64,000 nt of DNA from Epiperipatus broadwayi (GCA_028023455.1 JAQFVV010000030.1:5040501-5104500), one strand, 5' to 3'. Shown: positions 31,350 to 43,545, numbered from the stretch's first letter. Numbers and translations: made by a program. The notes: a model not told the origin generated them from the letters alone.

Positions 31350-32834
31350 TATACTAATCCTGCCATTTGGATAAAGAGATCATCAAAATTAAGCACAAAT
31401 TATAATAATCCTATGGATATGAAAAGTTAATGCTTAATATTAAAAGATAACTTTTGAGATTTCATACTTAAATCCAAATAACAAATATGAAACAAGTTAG
31501 GAAAAATATAATTTAATTTAATCATAAATTACGCTAATTGTCAGTCCTAGCTATATTAATAAAAATGTTATAGGCTATGGTCAACTTTCCAGACCATAGT
31601 AAAATATGAATTCTTCTCACAAGCTATTACAAAATTAATTTATATTTAAATGGTAAGAATTTACGAGAAGAGAGATAGGAGGCTAGATTAATATATATAT
31701 ATATTATACAATAATATTCAATCATTAAATTGCCCTACACTATTTCAATAGATTTAATGCTATACATTAAGACATATATAAATATTAAGATATTACATTA
31801 AGTTATAAAATGTAAATAAATAAATACATAAATATTACCAGCCTTCAGGTGATCAGATTTAAAACAAAGTTTCTGGTTTAAAATCTTTTTCTTTTGTTAA
31901 GCTTAACATTTTTCTTCATTTGTATGTTTTTACATTATGAAGTCTATTCCAGTATTTAAGATGTTCATTTGTATGTTTTTACATTATGAAGTCTATTCCA
32001 GTATTTAAGATGCTATAAATCCATCCTTGAAAATTTAGAAACATGAAGTTTTCAATTTCTTTAGCTCCTTTATATTTTAAATTATTTAGGTTATACTTCT
32101 TCACCTTTCTAAAAACACAAATATTTAATGAGAGAGGACTTTTATTTAACGATTATTTGCAAGCATAATTTTTACCATAGGTTAAACACAATTCAGAAAT
32201 GGCAATTCAAGTTTGATGCATATCAGGTTTTAAATAAATAATTAATCCAGGCTACATTGTATCCAGAGAAATGCTACACACACACTGGACTCAGCCACCC
32301 ACGCATCATCAAGATTATTTTTTATTTATTTTTGTTCATAACTTGGCTACTAAATAAAATTATTACAAGCAGCTAATGGTTGTTAAAATAAAAACTAGAT
32401 TAAAGATATTGGAAAGAGCTGAGCTTTTAATTAAAAATTTAAATTACATTTTTATTTAAAATATCATTGTTTAAAAATAAATAAATCACATTTATCACCT
32501 TTCTAATCATTTTTTAAAGGTTTATTTTATTACTTACAATAAAAAAATTGTTACAATACTAAATCTTTTTTATAAACTTGACATTAAAATAAAACTTGAA
32601 TCTTTTTTTTAAATGAAAAAATCAATTTCAATTATTCAAATTTTGAATAATTGATTTTTGAATGTTAAATTTAGAGAATACATGCAAATTTCAAATGAAT
32701 GAATTAAATATTTTTTAAAAAACTTATTTGTCTACTCTTTTTATTAGTATTATTATTAAAATTGTTACTCCAAAAGCATTCAGCATTTATCCACTCTTGT
32801 GGTTAATTATGTATCTTGCTTTGCAGCTGATACA
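31350..32834 (-). repeat. Probable 5' LTR of decayed LTR element
   Basis: Partner of 24832-27776. Both share, among others, the segments TATGAATTCTTCTCACAAG, ATTTAATGCTATACATTAAG, GAGAGAGGACTTTTATTTAA and AGTCTATTCCAGTATTTAAG. In this copy a 48-bp piece is tandemly duplicated (about 31920-31965 and 31967-32012). The boundary bases TATAC/ATACA fit a decayed TG...CA. Alternative: an ordinary direct segmental duplication. Confidence 0.5.
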
Positions 32835-33439
32835 TACGTATCTATTGTTTTGCATTAAAATACTAGCATTTAAGATCAAATAAAACTTGTAACGGAAATA
32901 TGTTTTAAATTTTAATATGTGTGGCTGCGGAAAGCAATTTGCTGAAAGTAGACTTTGATTTCTCTTTGAGGCTTCTTAAGAAATCACCTCATGCTCTTGT
33001 CATTGTAGCTGTTATCTTCATATGGTAAATGAACATAGAAGGCTTGCTCCTCAACCTGCATCAGCAAGTGTGGTGAGTTTATTCACTTTTTACCTCTGAG
33101 TTTAAGACCAAGAAACACTATGGTCTTTCTTCTCAGTTGCCTAATAGTTGTAACAAATATTTGAAAAAGCAGGATAAATGTATGCAAATGATCTCTTTTT
33201 ATAAATAGATATTTACAATCATGGAAGACAAACCTAAATTCTGGTTTTTAGTCCCAAAAGTCTGAAAAGCAGTCAGCTAAGGCAGTGATTGACAGCCAAA
33301 ATCAGAAACTGTCAAGAATCTCCTGAGTGCAGACCAGGCTTCCATTCAATGGTGCCTTTTTATTTAGGTACCTACAACTACAGATATTATCATAAGATTG
33401 CACAAATTTCAAGAACTATTTAATATTAAATGGGATATT

Positions 33440-34084
33440 CACAAATTTAAAAGAAAAACGAAGAGACAATTTAAAAAGTGAACATATACTTTGCTATAAA
33501 AACACAAATATTAGAAATGGAATGGGATTCATTATAAATAAAAAGTGGAAAAAACGACATTGTGAAGTTTGGTGATATATTAGACAGAATGGCAAGATTT
33601 GTTATTTGACTTATGGAAGATATTAAATGTACACAATTCAGATTTATGTCCTATCAAATTCTCATTGTGACAAAGATGTAGATTTTTATATGGATATACA
33701 AAATATTTTTGATCAGATCAAATATTTTAAAATTGATGAGTCTTTAATACTAAAATTGTTAAATGATTAAAAGATGAAAGTGTTGTGGATAAATTTGGTT
33801 TTGGTAATAGAAATGAGAGAGAATATAAACTTGTAGAGTTCACAGAAAAAGAAAAACTTATATTATGAATGTTTTCTTTGAGAAAAATGCTAAATAGAAA
33901 TGGATAAGGAAACATCCAAATGAACATACAACAAAAATGAACTTAATTTTGATTAATAGAAAATATGTATTTCAAGATTATGATGTTTTTAACAGATTCA
34001 ACAAAGGAAGTAATCATCAATCAGTGAAATATATGCTACAAGGTAATGCAAAATTAGAGATAAAAACTTTTAAGAAAGATTGTA
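33440..34084 (+). pseudogene. RTE apurinic-like endonuclease domain, degenerate
   Basis: Across frames it reads NIRNGMGFIINKKW, then KFGFGNRNEREYKLVEFTE, and MNVFFEKNA, with a final NRFNKGSNHQSVKYML that corresponds to the conserved 'GSDHRLV' end of RTE endonucleases. Asp has become Asn at that catalytic SDH motif. Multiple stops and frame changes. Confidence 0.8.
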
Positions 34085-34099
34085 TTAACAGTTAATATT

Positions 34100-34487
34100 A
34101 AACAAGGCAAAACTGTCCATACAGTAGTGCCATCCTGTGCCATCCAGAGTAATCAATGGATGCCAGAAGGCTTGTGCATAAAATCCCTATCTAGTGTCTA
34201 TTCATCCAATATACCCGGACTAGTTTCTGGCTTGTAGCCTTTGTCAGTGAGGAGCTTTGATTTGAGAGCACTGCACCTAGATCTTAAGATCTAATGCAAC
34301 CCTTCAGCAAGCCAGAAACTAGGATGGGGATATTGGATGAGTAGGCACTAGATAGGGATTTTATGCACAAGCCTTTTGGCATCCATTGATTATTCTGGTG
34401 GGCACAGAATGGCACTACTCTATGGAGAATTTTGCTTTGTTTAATAACAATTATGTGCTAGTATAAGAGATGGTGATCATGTGATGT
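34100..34487. mobile_element. Family A insertion with 15-bp target duplication
   Basis: Flanked by TTAACAGTTAATATT at 34085-34099 and 34488-34502, splitting the RTE coding sequence. Internally, a minus-oriented unit meets a plus-oriented unit near 34305. The minus arm carries a hammerhead at 34212-34253; the plus arm keeps only GCAAGCCAGAAACTAG. It ends with GTGATCATGTGATGT. Confidence 0.85.
34212..34253 (-). ncRNA. Family A hammerhead, G8 lost
   Basis: Minus strand: stem I TCCTCA, CTGACAA (G8 to A), stem II with its inner four pairs kept, GAAA, CTAGTC, return strand CGGGTA. Presumed inactive. Confidence 0.6.
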
Positions 34488-34502
34488 TTAACAGTTAATA
34501 TT

Positions 34503-35850
34503 CATTGAATTTAAATTAGAACTTGCAAATCATTTTAAAATATTACCAGACTTGGAAAATAGTTCAGATTTGACTAAAATCAATAAGAAAAACCGTACTC
34601 AAAACCAGCAATTTATCACTAAATTTTCAAAGGTGTAAATCATCTTAGCATTTGCAGAAAAGTTTTTTCAGCAATCATAAAATTGTGTGGAAAAATTCTA
34701 CAAATCAATTATATAGTAATAAAGAACAAGAAAATAAAGTATTCCCTACAATTACTACATATTCAGACTTGTTAAAATTTATTTTCACTTCTTATTTGCA
34801 TTGATAAATTATATATATTGTACCACCTGCCTTCTTTTATTCATCAACGATGAGATGGAAACATCTATTTTCTTTTAGATTTATTTATTCGATCCCTTTC
34901 CTTGGTTTCTATTACTATCTTTGAAGGTTTCTGATCTTTCAGGTAGATAATAATATCATTGGTAGCAAGCTATCAATAATATTAACTCTCTGCTACTAAA
35001 TTATAACACTGGTCATCCAAGCACTTTATTTTAAGGAAAAAACCTTTAGGTGCCAGTTAATTACAAGAGTAACCAATGTGCTTGCTTAACCAGCTACAAA
35101 TTTAGTACCTGACCTTCCCAGCTAGCTCATCGGACTTTAGCTACTCTCAATTCTCCGCCTATACTATGAATATCTATTCTCAACATTATATCACCAATAT
35201 TTGACCAATAAAATACTTATATGTTATTAATTCTATGACATAAATCTCTCCCTTACTTTCAACCTTACTTAACAATAATTAAAATATTTATTTCCAACTT
35301 TCCTTAAATGCTCATTCTTGTCTTATAATAAATGCATACACACATTAAAGTATATATTTAATATGTTCAAATTACACACATAATAAATAAAATAAAACAT
35401 TTAATTATATAATGCACACACATAGCTAACAAGGTCTTTGATTTAAAAGACTTATTACAAAAACTAAGCTAATGCAGGTAGATAGATCATTAATAATTCT
35501 ATATTTGGTTAAATTTAAATTATAGTTCTTGAAATGTTTAATATTTGAAGACAAAATGAATGTTTACCTAGAATAAGGCAACATAGCTTCTGCTGGTTCT
35601 GATTCCAACCGGTTGGGATGTATAGGAATTTACATGTGGATCTTAGCATGGACACTCCGATGATTTCCAGTGTTACATGAATATGATTTTTCCCTTGAAC
35701 TAACTGCTGATGTTACTGCAGAGAGGTACAGGCCGGCCACATGATCTGATGGGTTCAGCAGTGCATTCAAGATGATAGGACATTCATTCTGAGATATTTC
35801 AATATATTTAGATCAATTTTGATGAACTCTGAATAATTAATAATTTTAAT
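34503..35850. other. RTE linker remnant, then unassigned DNA
   Basis: 34503 to about 34650 reads as RTE inter-domain sequence (an NHFKILPDLENSSDLTKINK-like run). From about 34750 to 35850 I see no RTE similarity, so another insertion or unrelated DNA occupies the place of the missing RT fingers. No gene found. Confidence 0.4.
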
Positions 35851-37015
35851 GATTTTTATTTATGAATGTCTGGATTTAAAAGTAGTTTTAGTACAGTAGA
35901 TTATATCCAGGTATTGAAAGAAATTATAGAAAGGACAAATGAATATGAGTTATCATTATGTTTTGGATTTATAGATTATGAAAAGGCATTTGATTCTATA
36001 AACATTTCTTCAGTAATTAAAGCATTGAATCATCAAGGTATAGATCCAGGATATTGTCATATTTTAATATTTATAAAAATGCAACAGCAACAATTAGATT
36101 ACATAATGATACTGGGAAAGTCAACATTGAGAAAGGTGTAAGACAAGGTGACTCCATATCTCCAAAACTTTTTACAGCAGTGCTGCAAGAAGTATTTTGT
36201 AAATTAAAATGTGAAACTGTAAGGAGTGAAAGTAAATGGAGATTATTTACATCATTTAGATTTTGCAGATGATTTAGTTGTTTTTGCAAATAATGCTTCA
36301 GAGCTGCAGGAAATGTTACAGGAGTTATCAGATGAAAGTAGGACTAAAGATAAATGTTAAAAAGACAAGAAATGTTTAATCGATTTGCTCAAAATATGAA
36401 AATAAAGATTGATTATGATGAATTAGAAGAAGTTAACAGTTACAAATACCTTGGTCGGATTATTAATACAGATGGAAACATAATGGAGGAAATTAATCAT
36501 AGAATTAAACTTGGTTGGAGTGCTTTTGGTAGAAATAACTTGATACTAAAAGGAAATATGCCTATGTGTTTGAAAAGGAAGGTTTTCAACAAATGTGTTT
36601 TACTAATTCTTACTTATGGATCTGAGACTTGGACACTTAATAAAAAAGCAATACAGAGATTTCAGACCACTCAAAGAAGTATGGAGAGATGTATGTTGGG
36701 AGTAACAAGAAGAAATCGAAAACACAATGTATGGGTAAGAGAACAAACAGGTGTTACTGACCTCATTGAAAAAATTAAAAGATTGAAGTGAAGTTGGGCT
36801 GGACATATTGCTAGAAGAGATGATAATAGATGGACAATTGAAATTTTAAACTGGATTCCAAGAGATTGTAAAAGACCCAGAAAGAGACCACATGTTAGAT
36901 GGATGGATGAAATAAGAAAGTGTGCAGGGGTGATATGGAGAAGAGAAGCTAAAGATCGGAGAATATGGATTAAACTTGGAGAGACCTTCATCCTGCAGTG
37001 GATTGATTGTGGTTG
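35850..37015 (+). pseudogene. RTE reverse transcriptase and C-terminus, frameshifted
   Basis: Pieces in order: 35866-36050 with FGFIDYEKAFDSI (motif A, catalytic Asp); about 36090-36230 with KGVRQGDSISPKLF (motif B); 36241-36335 with DYLHHLDFADDLVVFANNA (motif C, FADD at 36262-36273); then a +1 shift, VGLKINVKKT; then 36354-36791 in a third frame with YKYLGRIINTDG, a YGSETW motif and LGVTRRNRKHNVW; after the stop at 36789, similarity continues as WAGHIARRDDNRW and RPHVRWMDEI to about 37010. At least three frameshifts and one stop; no function expected. Confidence 0.88.
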
Positions 37016-37560
37016 ATGATGATGATGATGAATAAACTAACAATACAAAATCTCCCTTCTGTTCCTTATCTGAGGATCGATCGAGCAATCCTATGGAGCT
37101 TTCAATTCTTTTATTTAAGAGTTCAAACTTCGTTCTAGTCCTTCCATTGGTTGTTTTATTTTAATCCAACAGTAGTACTTAGTCCCTTTGTTAATTATTT
37201 CCATTGTTTTGATTTTAAGTTTTCAGTTCTTCTCTCTGCATTGCATTAGCTTTCTATTTTATCATTAAAAAATTCCTTTCTTTTAACTATTTTTTATGGA
37301 CACACACATTCCCTATTACAAGACAAAATGACAGATTTATTTTATTAATTTAAAATTAACAATGCTACTCCTTTAATTAATATTTATTACTGAAATCTTC
37401 CCCCTCCCCTTTCTTTTGTTCTTTTCCTTTTCTCAAACTTTCATGAAAATCTTTCTGAAATTTAAAGTAACTTTTAAAAATAACATTTTTAAAAATTTTC
37501 TTTCAATAAAATTCACTCTCATTAATTACTAGAAATATGTAATGATCTACATCGGTACAA

Positions 37561-37772
37561 GATATAGTATACCATGCACTCCCCAATAAACACTTTACAA
37601 TGCAATTTTAACATTTATTTCCTCTTGCTTACAATTTCAACTATCCTGCAGTCATCATCAGCTCTTTAATTAAACTTCAGTACAAGTGAAACTGTAAGCA
37701 AGAGGAAATAAATTATATGTTAAAATTGCATTGTAAAGTATTTATTGAGGAGTGTATAGTATACTATATTCA
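37561..37772. repeat. Family F hairpin element
   Basis: Arms of about 85 bp (for example CTTTACAATGCAATTTTAAC against its complement) surround a centre with CTGATGATGACTGCAGGA on the minus strand (about 37641-37658), followed by TAGTTGAAATTG. Related to the hairpin at 9722-9873. A second GTGAAAC on the plus strand at about 37689 marks the remnant of the opposite hammerhead. Confidence 0.65.
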
Positions 37773-37789
37773 GAATTGCCAAGTATTTT

Positions 37790-38480
37790 AAATGGCAAGG
37801 GTAAAAAGAGCAGTTATGTCAATGAAGGGAAGAATCCCAGGAAACGATAAAATTATTGACATTTTAAAAGAAACAAAGATTATTGACAAAGTTATATATC
37901 AAATATCTATGTAAGAAAATATGCCAGGTGATTGGAATAATGCAGTAGTAATATTGATCTTTAAGAAGAGTAATAAAGTTGCAGACTTATCAATCTTCTA
38001 TCAGTTTTATACAAAATCTTTATTAAAATAATTAAGTCATCTACAGTGAACTTTGGATTCTAATCAGCCAAAAGAGCAATCGGGATTTAAAAGGTTTCAG
38101 CACAGTGAATCTCATCCAAGTATTGAGAGAAGTTATAGAAAGGACCAATGAATATGAATAGCCAGCCATTATGCTTTTGATTTATAGATTATGAAAGGAT
38201 ATTTGATATTGTCATGGTGATTAAAATTTTGGAACATCAAGATATAGATTTGAGATATTTACATATTCTGAAGAACATTTGTCAAACTGCAATAGCAGAG
38301 ATTAGCTTTCGTGGGGATACTAAGAAGATTAACAATGAAAAAGATGTACAAACAGAATGACTCCATATCTCCAAAAATTACAGGAGTTTTATAAGAAGTA
38401 TTTTCTGGATTAAAATGGGGAAACTAGGGGATAAATGTAAATGAGATTATTTTAGTTAAGCATCATAAAATGTTAAAGAT
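37790..38480 (+). pseudogene. Second RTE fragment, RT N-terminal half
   Basis: Reads in changing frames MPGDWNNAVVILIFKK, NQPKEQSGFKRFQHSE, ASHYAFDL and DYERIFDIV-like pieces, the region just before and including motif A of the RTE RT. It overlaps the homologous part of the copy at 35866, so it is a separate insertion about 2 kb away in the same orientation. Heavily decayed. Confidence 0.75.
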
Positions 38481-39035
38481 CTTCAGGCATTTTTGAGATT
38501 TTCAAATTATTGCACAGACTAATGGAACCTCCTCAAAGGGTACTTCTAAAAGGATTAAAACAGATGTGATGGAAGGAACAAGTTTAAGCATTACAAAACC
38601 TAAGGGAAGGTAAACATGAATTGCAGGTTTAGAGCAATACAATGCAAACAGTAATCTAATTTCAATTTATGATTATTCACTATTACAACCATGATTACTC
38701 TGAAAAATTAGTAGTATTGACTTTACGAACTTTAAATAAAGGTTTTAGCATTAGTTGCAGAAATTAAAAAAAAAAATTCATGCATATACATTTTCTGTTA
38801 CATTGGGTCATAAACCATTGTTGGGTATTTTCTTAATTTTCAAGAATTTTCTGTAGTAGATATTATTCAGACTGTTTAATAGTTCAATAAAAATTGAACC
38901 GTCACAAAATATCTATATAATTATGAGATGAAGTACAGGTGTGAAAACAATATACCTTATATTGAGGAGTTGAGCCATCTAGTAATAATGAAGAAACAAC
39001 TGACGGAAAAGCTAAAAAATAAAAATAATCAATGT
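38480..39035. other. No gene recognised
   Basis: AT-rich spacer after the second RTE fragment; no features supported. Confidence 0.4.
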
Positions 39036-39039
39036 TTAA

Positions 39040-39360
39040 ACTAAATAATCAATCTAAATAAGATTGAAATAAACAACTAATGATATTTATAAATTGTCAA
39101 AATAAAAAGCATCGATCACATGACCCAATTCTTTTAAGCTTGTAAGATATAAACAATGAGCATTGCCAATTGCTCAACAAGCTTTGTGATAAATGCTTAG
39201 CCAGAGAAAGCATTTAAATTATCTCTGTCAGGAAACCCCACAAAACCTCTGACCATGGTTTTGTGCTTTGGCACTCCCCAGTTTGATAAATATTAAAATA
39301 TAATTATCAATAACTTTATTTCAATCTTATTTCGATTGATTATTTAGTTTATATATTTGT
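39040..39360. repeat. Family I hairpin element
   Basis: Inverted ends TAATCAATCTAAATAAGATTG (39046 region) and its complement near 39340. The interior resembles family B in order of motifs (CCAATTGCTCAACAAGCTTT; ATCTCTGTCAGGAAACCCC). A hammerhead-like core lies on the minus strand at 39251-39282. Confidence 0.5.
39251..39282 (-). ncRNA. Family I hammerhead-like remnant
   Basis: Minus strand: CTGGGGA (A6 changed), stem II GTGC-CAAA-GCAC, AAAA for GAAA, stem III ACC-AT-GGT, GTC triplet. Stem I does not form. Two core bases are lost. Confidence 0.4.
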
Positions 39361-39604
39361 TTGCAACATTGTGGACAAATAAAAAATTATATTAGATATT
39401 TGGCCAAATAAATAAAAAGTCTTTATAGCCTTTTAACTAATTTTCAACTAATTATTACCCTTTCATGAGTTTTATATATATATTTTTCCCCATTACTTTT
39501 GAAAAATATCAATGACCTAATTCTTTTAATTTCTTTGTTTGCTTCACTTTTACCCTTTAACTAATTTCTTCCTTTTTATTATGATTATTATTAATAATAA
39601 ATAC

Positions 39605-39830
39605 ATACATGTATGACTACAATCGTATGTAGTCGGCACAATATATAAATCAATGTTTCAACCAGGTCACAACCGGTCATCATCTGGATAATAAATATTG
39701 TAAAATAATTGTAGAGGCGCTGTAAACACATTCACTATTGTCTTTACATCAGTATTTATAGTACCACTACAATTATTTTACAATATTTATTATCCAGATA
39801 ATAACCAGTATGACCCGGTTTTTATATACT
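39605..39830. repeat. Family D hairpin element
   Basis: Inverted segments TCTGGATAATAAATATTGTA (from about 39683) and its complement near 39800 enclose about 60 bp. On the minus strand a GATGATGACC...GGTTGAAAC order resembles the hammerhead box/stem II/GAAAC arrangement, but the first box reads CAGATGA and stem III is not clear. Confidence 0.5.
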
Positions 39831-39839
39831 TTGGTTTCA

Positions 39840-40640
39840 ATAAATTATACATGGATGTATCCAGATATTTTATTTATATCGCTTATTATCATTAGCATAT
39901 TTTGTATTATATTTAAATCAGAAGAAAACGTAAATATATAAACTGGTATGAAAATTTTCTTCAACATAAAAATGCAACTAGGGATTAGTAGGAGGAGAAT
40001 GACATTTGCATTTATGTAAATATATTTTGAACTTGTACAAATGAATGAATAAATATAATAGAATGGTGTATATATGTATATTGTAACCAGTTGGCTTACA
40101 TGGTACACAGCAACATCCTTGTGTGTGTGCACAAATGATATATTAAACTTAAAGGAAAAGTAGAAATAAACAGACAATACGTTTTGTAGATATTTTCTAC
40201 ATTTCACTTGCAATAATAATGACTGTAAAGGTTAAATAAGTCAATTTAAAACAGAATTTTATTATAAATTAAAACATTTAAAAAGGTCTAATAAATATCA
40301 TTTGTAATTCTGATTTCAAATACTGATAATTGTAAAAATATCTATCTTTGAAAACCTTTTAATGCTTATATACCTTATCTATATAAAAATTTCTATTATC
40401 AATTTTGAAATCTTTTTAATTAGTTAAACTGATAAAAAAAATTAGTGTTTTTATCACCTCAAGAGTAAAAGCATTAGATAGACCGAAAAGTCTGCAATAT
40501 ATTTTTATCACCCCCAACCCAAGTCTATTTGTCTTAATATTTTTGTAAAGCATTTGGCTAGCAGAATTGGTGTTTGGAGATAGATTCTATGAAGATGTAG
40601 CTGAAGTCAACCTAGTAGATCCAGCAGAGAGCAGTTTACT
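39840..40640. other. No gene recognised
   Basis: Contains a minus-strand 122-codon open frame (39845-40213), rich in Ile/Tyr/Phe, without domain character; I do not call it a gene. Confidence 0.4.
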
Positions 40641-40659
40641 AGTTGTATATACTGGAGTT

Positions 40660-40811
40660 AAACCACTAAACATCACATGATCACTATCTCATACTAGCAC
40701 AATAATTGTTATTAAACAATTCAAAACAAAACAACAGCCTTCTGGCATCCATTGATTGCTCTTGTTAGCACAAGATGGCACTACTATATGGAGAGTGTTG
40801 TTTTGTTTTGA
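40660..40811. mobile_element. Short family A insertion with 13-bp target duplication
   Basis: Flanked by ATATACTGGAGTT at 40647-40659 and 40812-40824. It has only terminal parts of family A in opposite orientations (CATCACATGATCACTAT; CCTTCTGGCATCCATTGATT) and no hammerhead, so it is a deleted or 5'-truncated copy. Confidence 0.8.
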
Positions 40812-40824
40812 ATATACTGGAGTT

Positions 40825-43530
40825 CTGATTCACTTGAAGACTGGGTCAACTTGAAATGGATCAAACCTTTACAAATGTGTTCTAGAAGACAGTTTGCTGG
40901 CTTGAAGCTCATCAAACCTGACAGAAGGGAGAATGCCATACCTGAATACATTTTCCTGATTCTGACAATTACCTGGACTGGTCTCCATTAAGAGAAAACA
41001 CCAGTTTCTGAAGAAGTAATTATACATATGCTGATGTATCTAGGCAGAGAAGCACAGATAAATGTATATATACTTGGTGAGTTCATTAAAAATCCTTAAA
41101 ATGACTTTTAAATTTATAACATAACTTAAAGTAAAACAAATGAATAATTTGTTTGAGTCACATGTCTAAAAGAAGAGACAGACAATTTTATATATACATT
41201 TTGTAAAGAAGTTATTTTAATATTCCTTAAAAAGAGATTTTTTTAAACCTATATTTTTAAATTTTAAAATGTTATGATTAATGCCAACCTGCAATAGTAG
41301 TATAACTTAAAACAAGTAACTAATTTTTGCAAGAGTATTATTTTTTAAATCTATATTTTTAAAATATTCAATCAACAATAAACTATTGTGATAGAATTTG
41401 GTAAATGATTTTTTTTATTGATACACGTGTATATGTGTGAAAATAATGTATTTTAAACAAGAAATTAATTATGAAAATATAATATTACTGTGTTAAATTA
41501 AAATATGATGCAAATATCAGAGTGCGAATACACACGTGTAAAATTTTAAACATTTATAATATTTTTTTATACAACTGAAAAGTTTAATCATGTATTTATT
41601 ATTTTATATGATGATTGTAATATAAGTTAATTGTACTGAATATTTGTGTGCGTATATATGTCAATGCTTGTCAAATAGGACATATATGTAAAATTTAATA
41701 ATATTTTGTCATTATTGAATATCAATTAAAATATATTAATTGTATATTATAAATAATGTGTAAACCACCATGTAATAATTTAAATTTTGAATTAATCACA
41801 TATATGTAAATCACAATGTGATAATTTATTATTGTAAGTTAACCAAAATCAGAAGGCTTAATTGATATGCACAGCCATATTCTAGACCTTAATATCATTT
41901 TTTTAATTTTTATTGTTAATAAACTTGTGTTCAAGTAAGAAAAATATTCCAGTGGTTCTAAATATTTTTTAGAATATCTGTTTCCATCATCTCTTGGTCA
42001 CATACAGTAAGAACTTGTGTTCTCCTGAACTGGATTCATGCATAATGGTCTGATATATGAATGGGGATGTATATTAGTGCTTTTGGGCATCCACAGATGA
42101 TCAATCATCCTGGTTGGTGCAAAAAAGAATACTTTTAAATCCCATACATTACATTTTATTTTAGTTTAGTCTTATTAGAAGTTAAGTTTATAGTTGGTCA
42201 GTACAAGTAGCCAGAGCATTGATATTCATCAGCATGTTTTAATGTCTCAGCATTATTGTTTTTCTGATTTTTTTATTATGTATTCTGATGGATGAGAACT
42301 TAGTTTGTACCTAATGGTTAAATAATTGCCCCAAGCTGGCAAAGGCTCAGTAGTTAGCCTGGTCTATAGTAGACCCATTTCTAATCCAGCCACAAGATGG
42401 ACTGTTGATTTATATTTGTTATTGTTTAAATCAAGTCGCATAATGTTGATTTTATTCTGATGTATTTTGATTCCTAATCATTCATGATGATGAATGGTTA
42501 TTTTTGTACTTGCTTTTACTTGTTGATAATGCTGGTGGTGTATAGTTTATTTATAATTATACTTATAGTTGCTTCAAGGAGAAACTGGCTGATCTCTCAA
42601 AGAGATCTTTTGATCTCGTGCTCTCTTAATAGATAAAATTACTTATATATTTTTTGGATATCAACATTATTTAGTAATTTTATATCTTAATAAATATCTT
42701 GAACTTTAGTATCTTACTTTTTGGTGGTAAACATTATTCTTACTTTTTTGCTTTAATATTTAATTTTAAAATTTTGTTTATTTGGGAATAATTTTCTACC
42801 ACCTATCTTTCCATCCTCATCTTCCCTATCTCATTACAATATGTTTTATTAATATTATACATGCCAACATTGAACATCCTAATCATTATAGAAGTGGAAA
42901 GTGATATTTTAATTTGTAAATAAAGTTTATATCACACACATGTAAAATCAAAATAAATTTGTGCATTAACTTACACATTGACATAAGTACACAAATGTTA
43001 ACAAATATTTAAGTCAATAATCTTCTAATAAAATTATCCAAACACTTTAATTGGCGGCTATTCAATTTTACTTAATAATTTTATGATTTTAGAACTGGCA
43101 AATAAATTTATTTCTGAAATAGTTTTAGTATGCAAAAGAGAAAAGAAATTTTCAAGGAATTTTGTAAAAACTAATTTGCCAATTTTTGAAAAACCAAAAA
43201 CCTTGATAAAACATTGAAAAAATTTAGTCTTCTAATTTGGTGGCACTTTTAGCAATAATAATTTCACATCTATATAGACTAAAGATGCATAAAATTAAGT
43301 AACACTAAACTTAACATTGAGGAAAGAATGATAACTCCCACCAGTGATGAAGACAATCATATTGTAACAATATTTTTATTTCTACAATCAATGCACTGAG
43401 AATAATAGTAATTTGACCAATTCAGAATATCTTGACATCTTTAACTAAGAGCAGCGAGATACCCATTTATAAATCAGTATTTTATTAAATGGCTATGTGG
43501 CTGGTTATGGGCCATTTATTTGAAAGGTAT
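40825..43530. other. No gene recognised
   Basis: AT-rich, without supported coding sequence or repeat family. The GC-richer piece at about 40850-41000 may be old element sequence that hosted the insertion at 40660. Confidence 0.4.
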
Positions 43531-43545
43531 ATTATGATTTGAAAA

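Larger units (their letters stand above)
33440..37025 (+). mobile_element. RTE-clade LINE, 5'-degenerate, interrupted
   Basis: A fragmentary non-LTR element: endonuclease part 33440-34084, a family A insertion, a short continuation 34503 to about 34650, unrelated DNA to about 35850, then RT and C-terminus 35850-37015, ending in a (GATGAT)n tail at 37012-37030. The tail and the RT and endonuclease sequence types are those of RTE elements. Several frameshifts and stops make it dead. Confidence 0.8.

Noticed and set aside
36071-37088. Several minus-strand frames over the RTE fragment
   Set aside because: Antisense shadows of the degenerate RT; the plus strand carries the RT motifs.
39845-40213. 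122-codon minus-strand open frame
   Set aside because: Hydrophobic low-complexity translation of AT-rich DNA; no recognisable domain.
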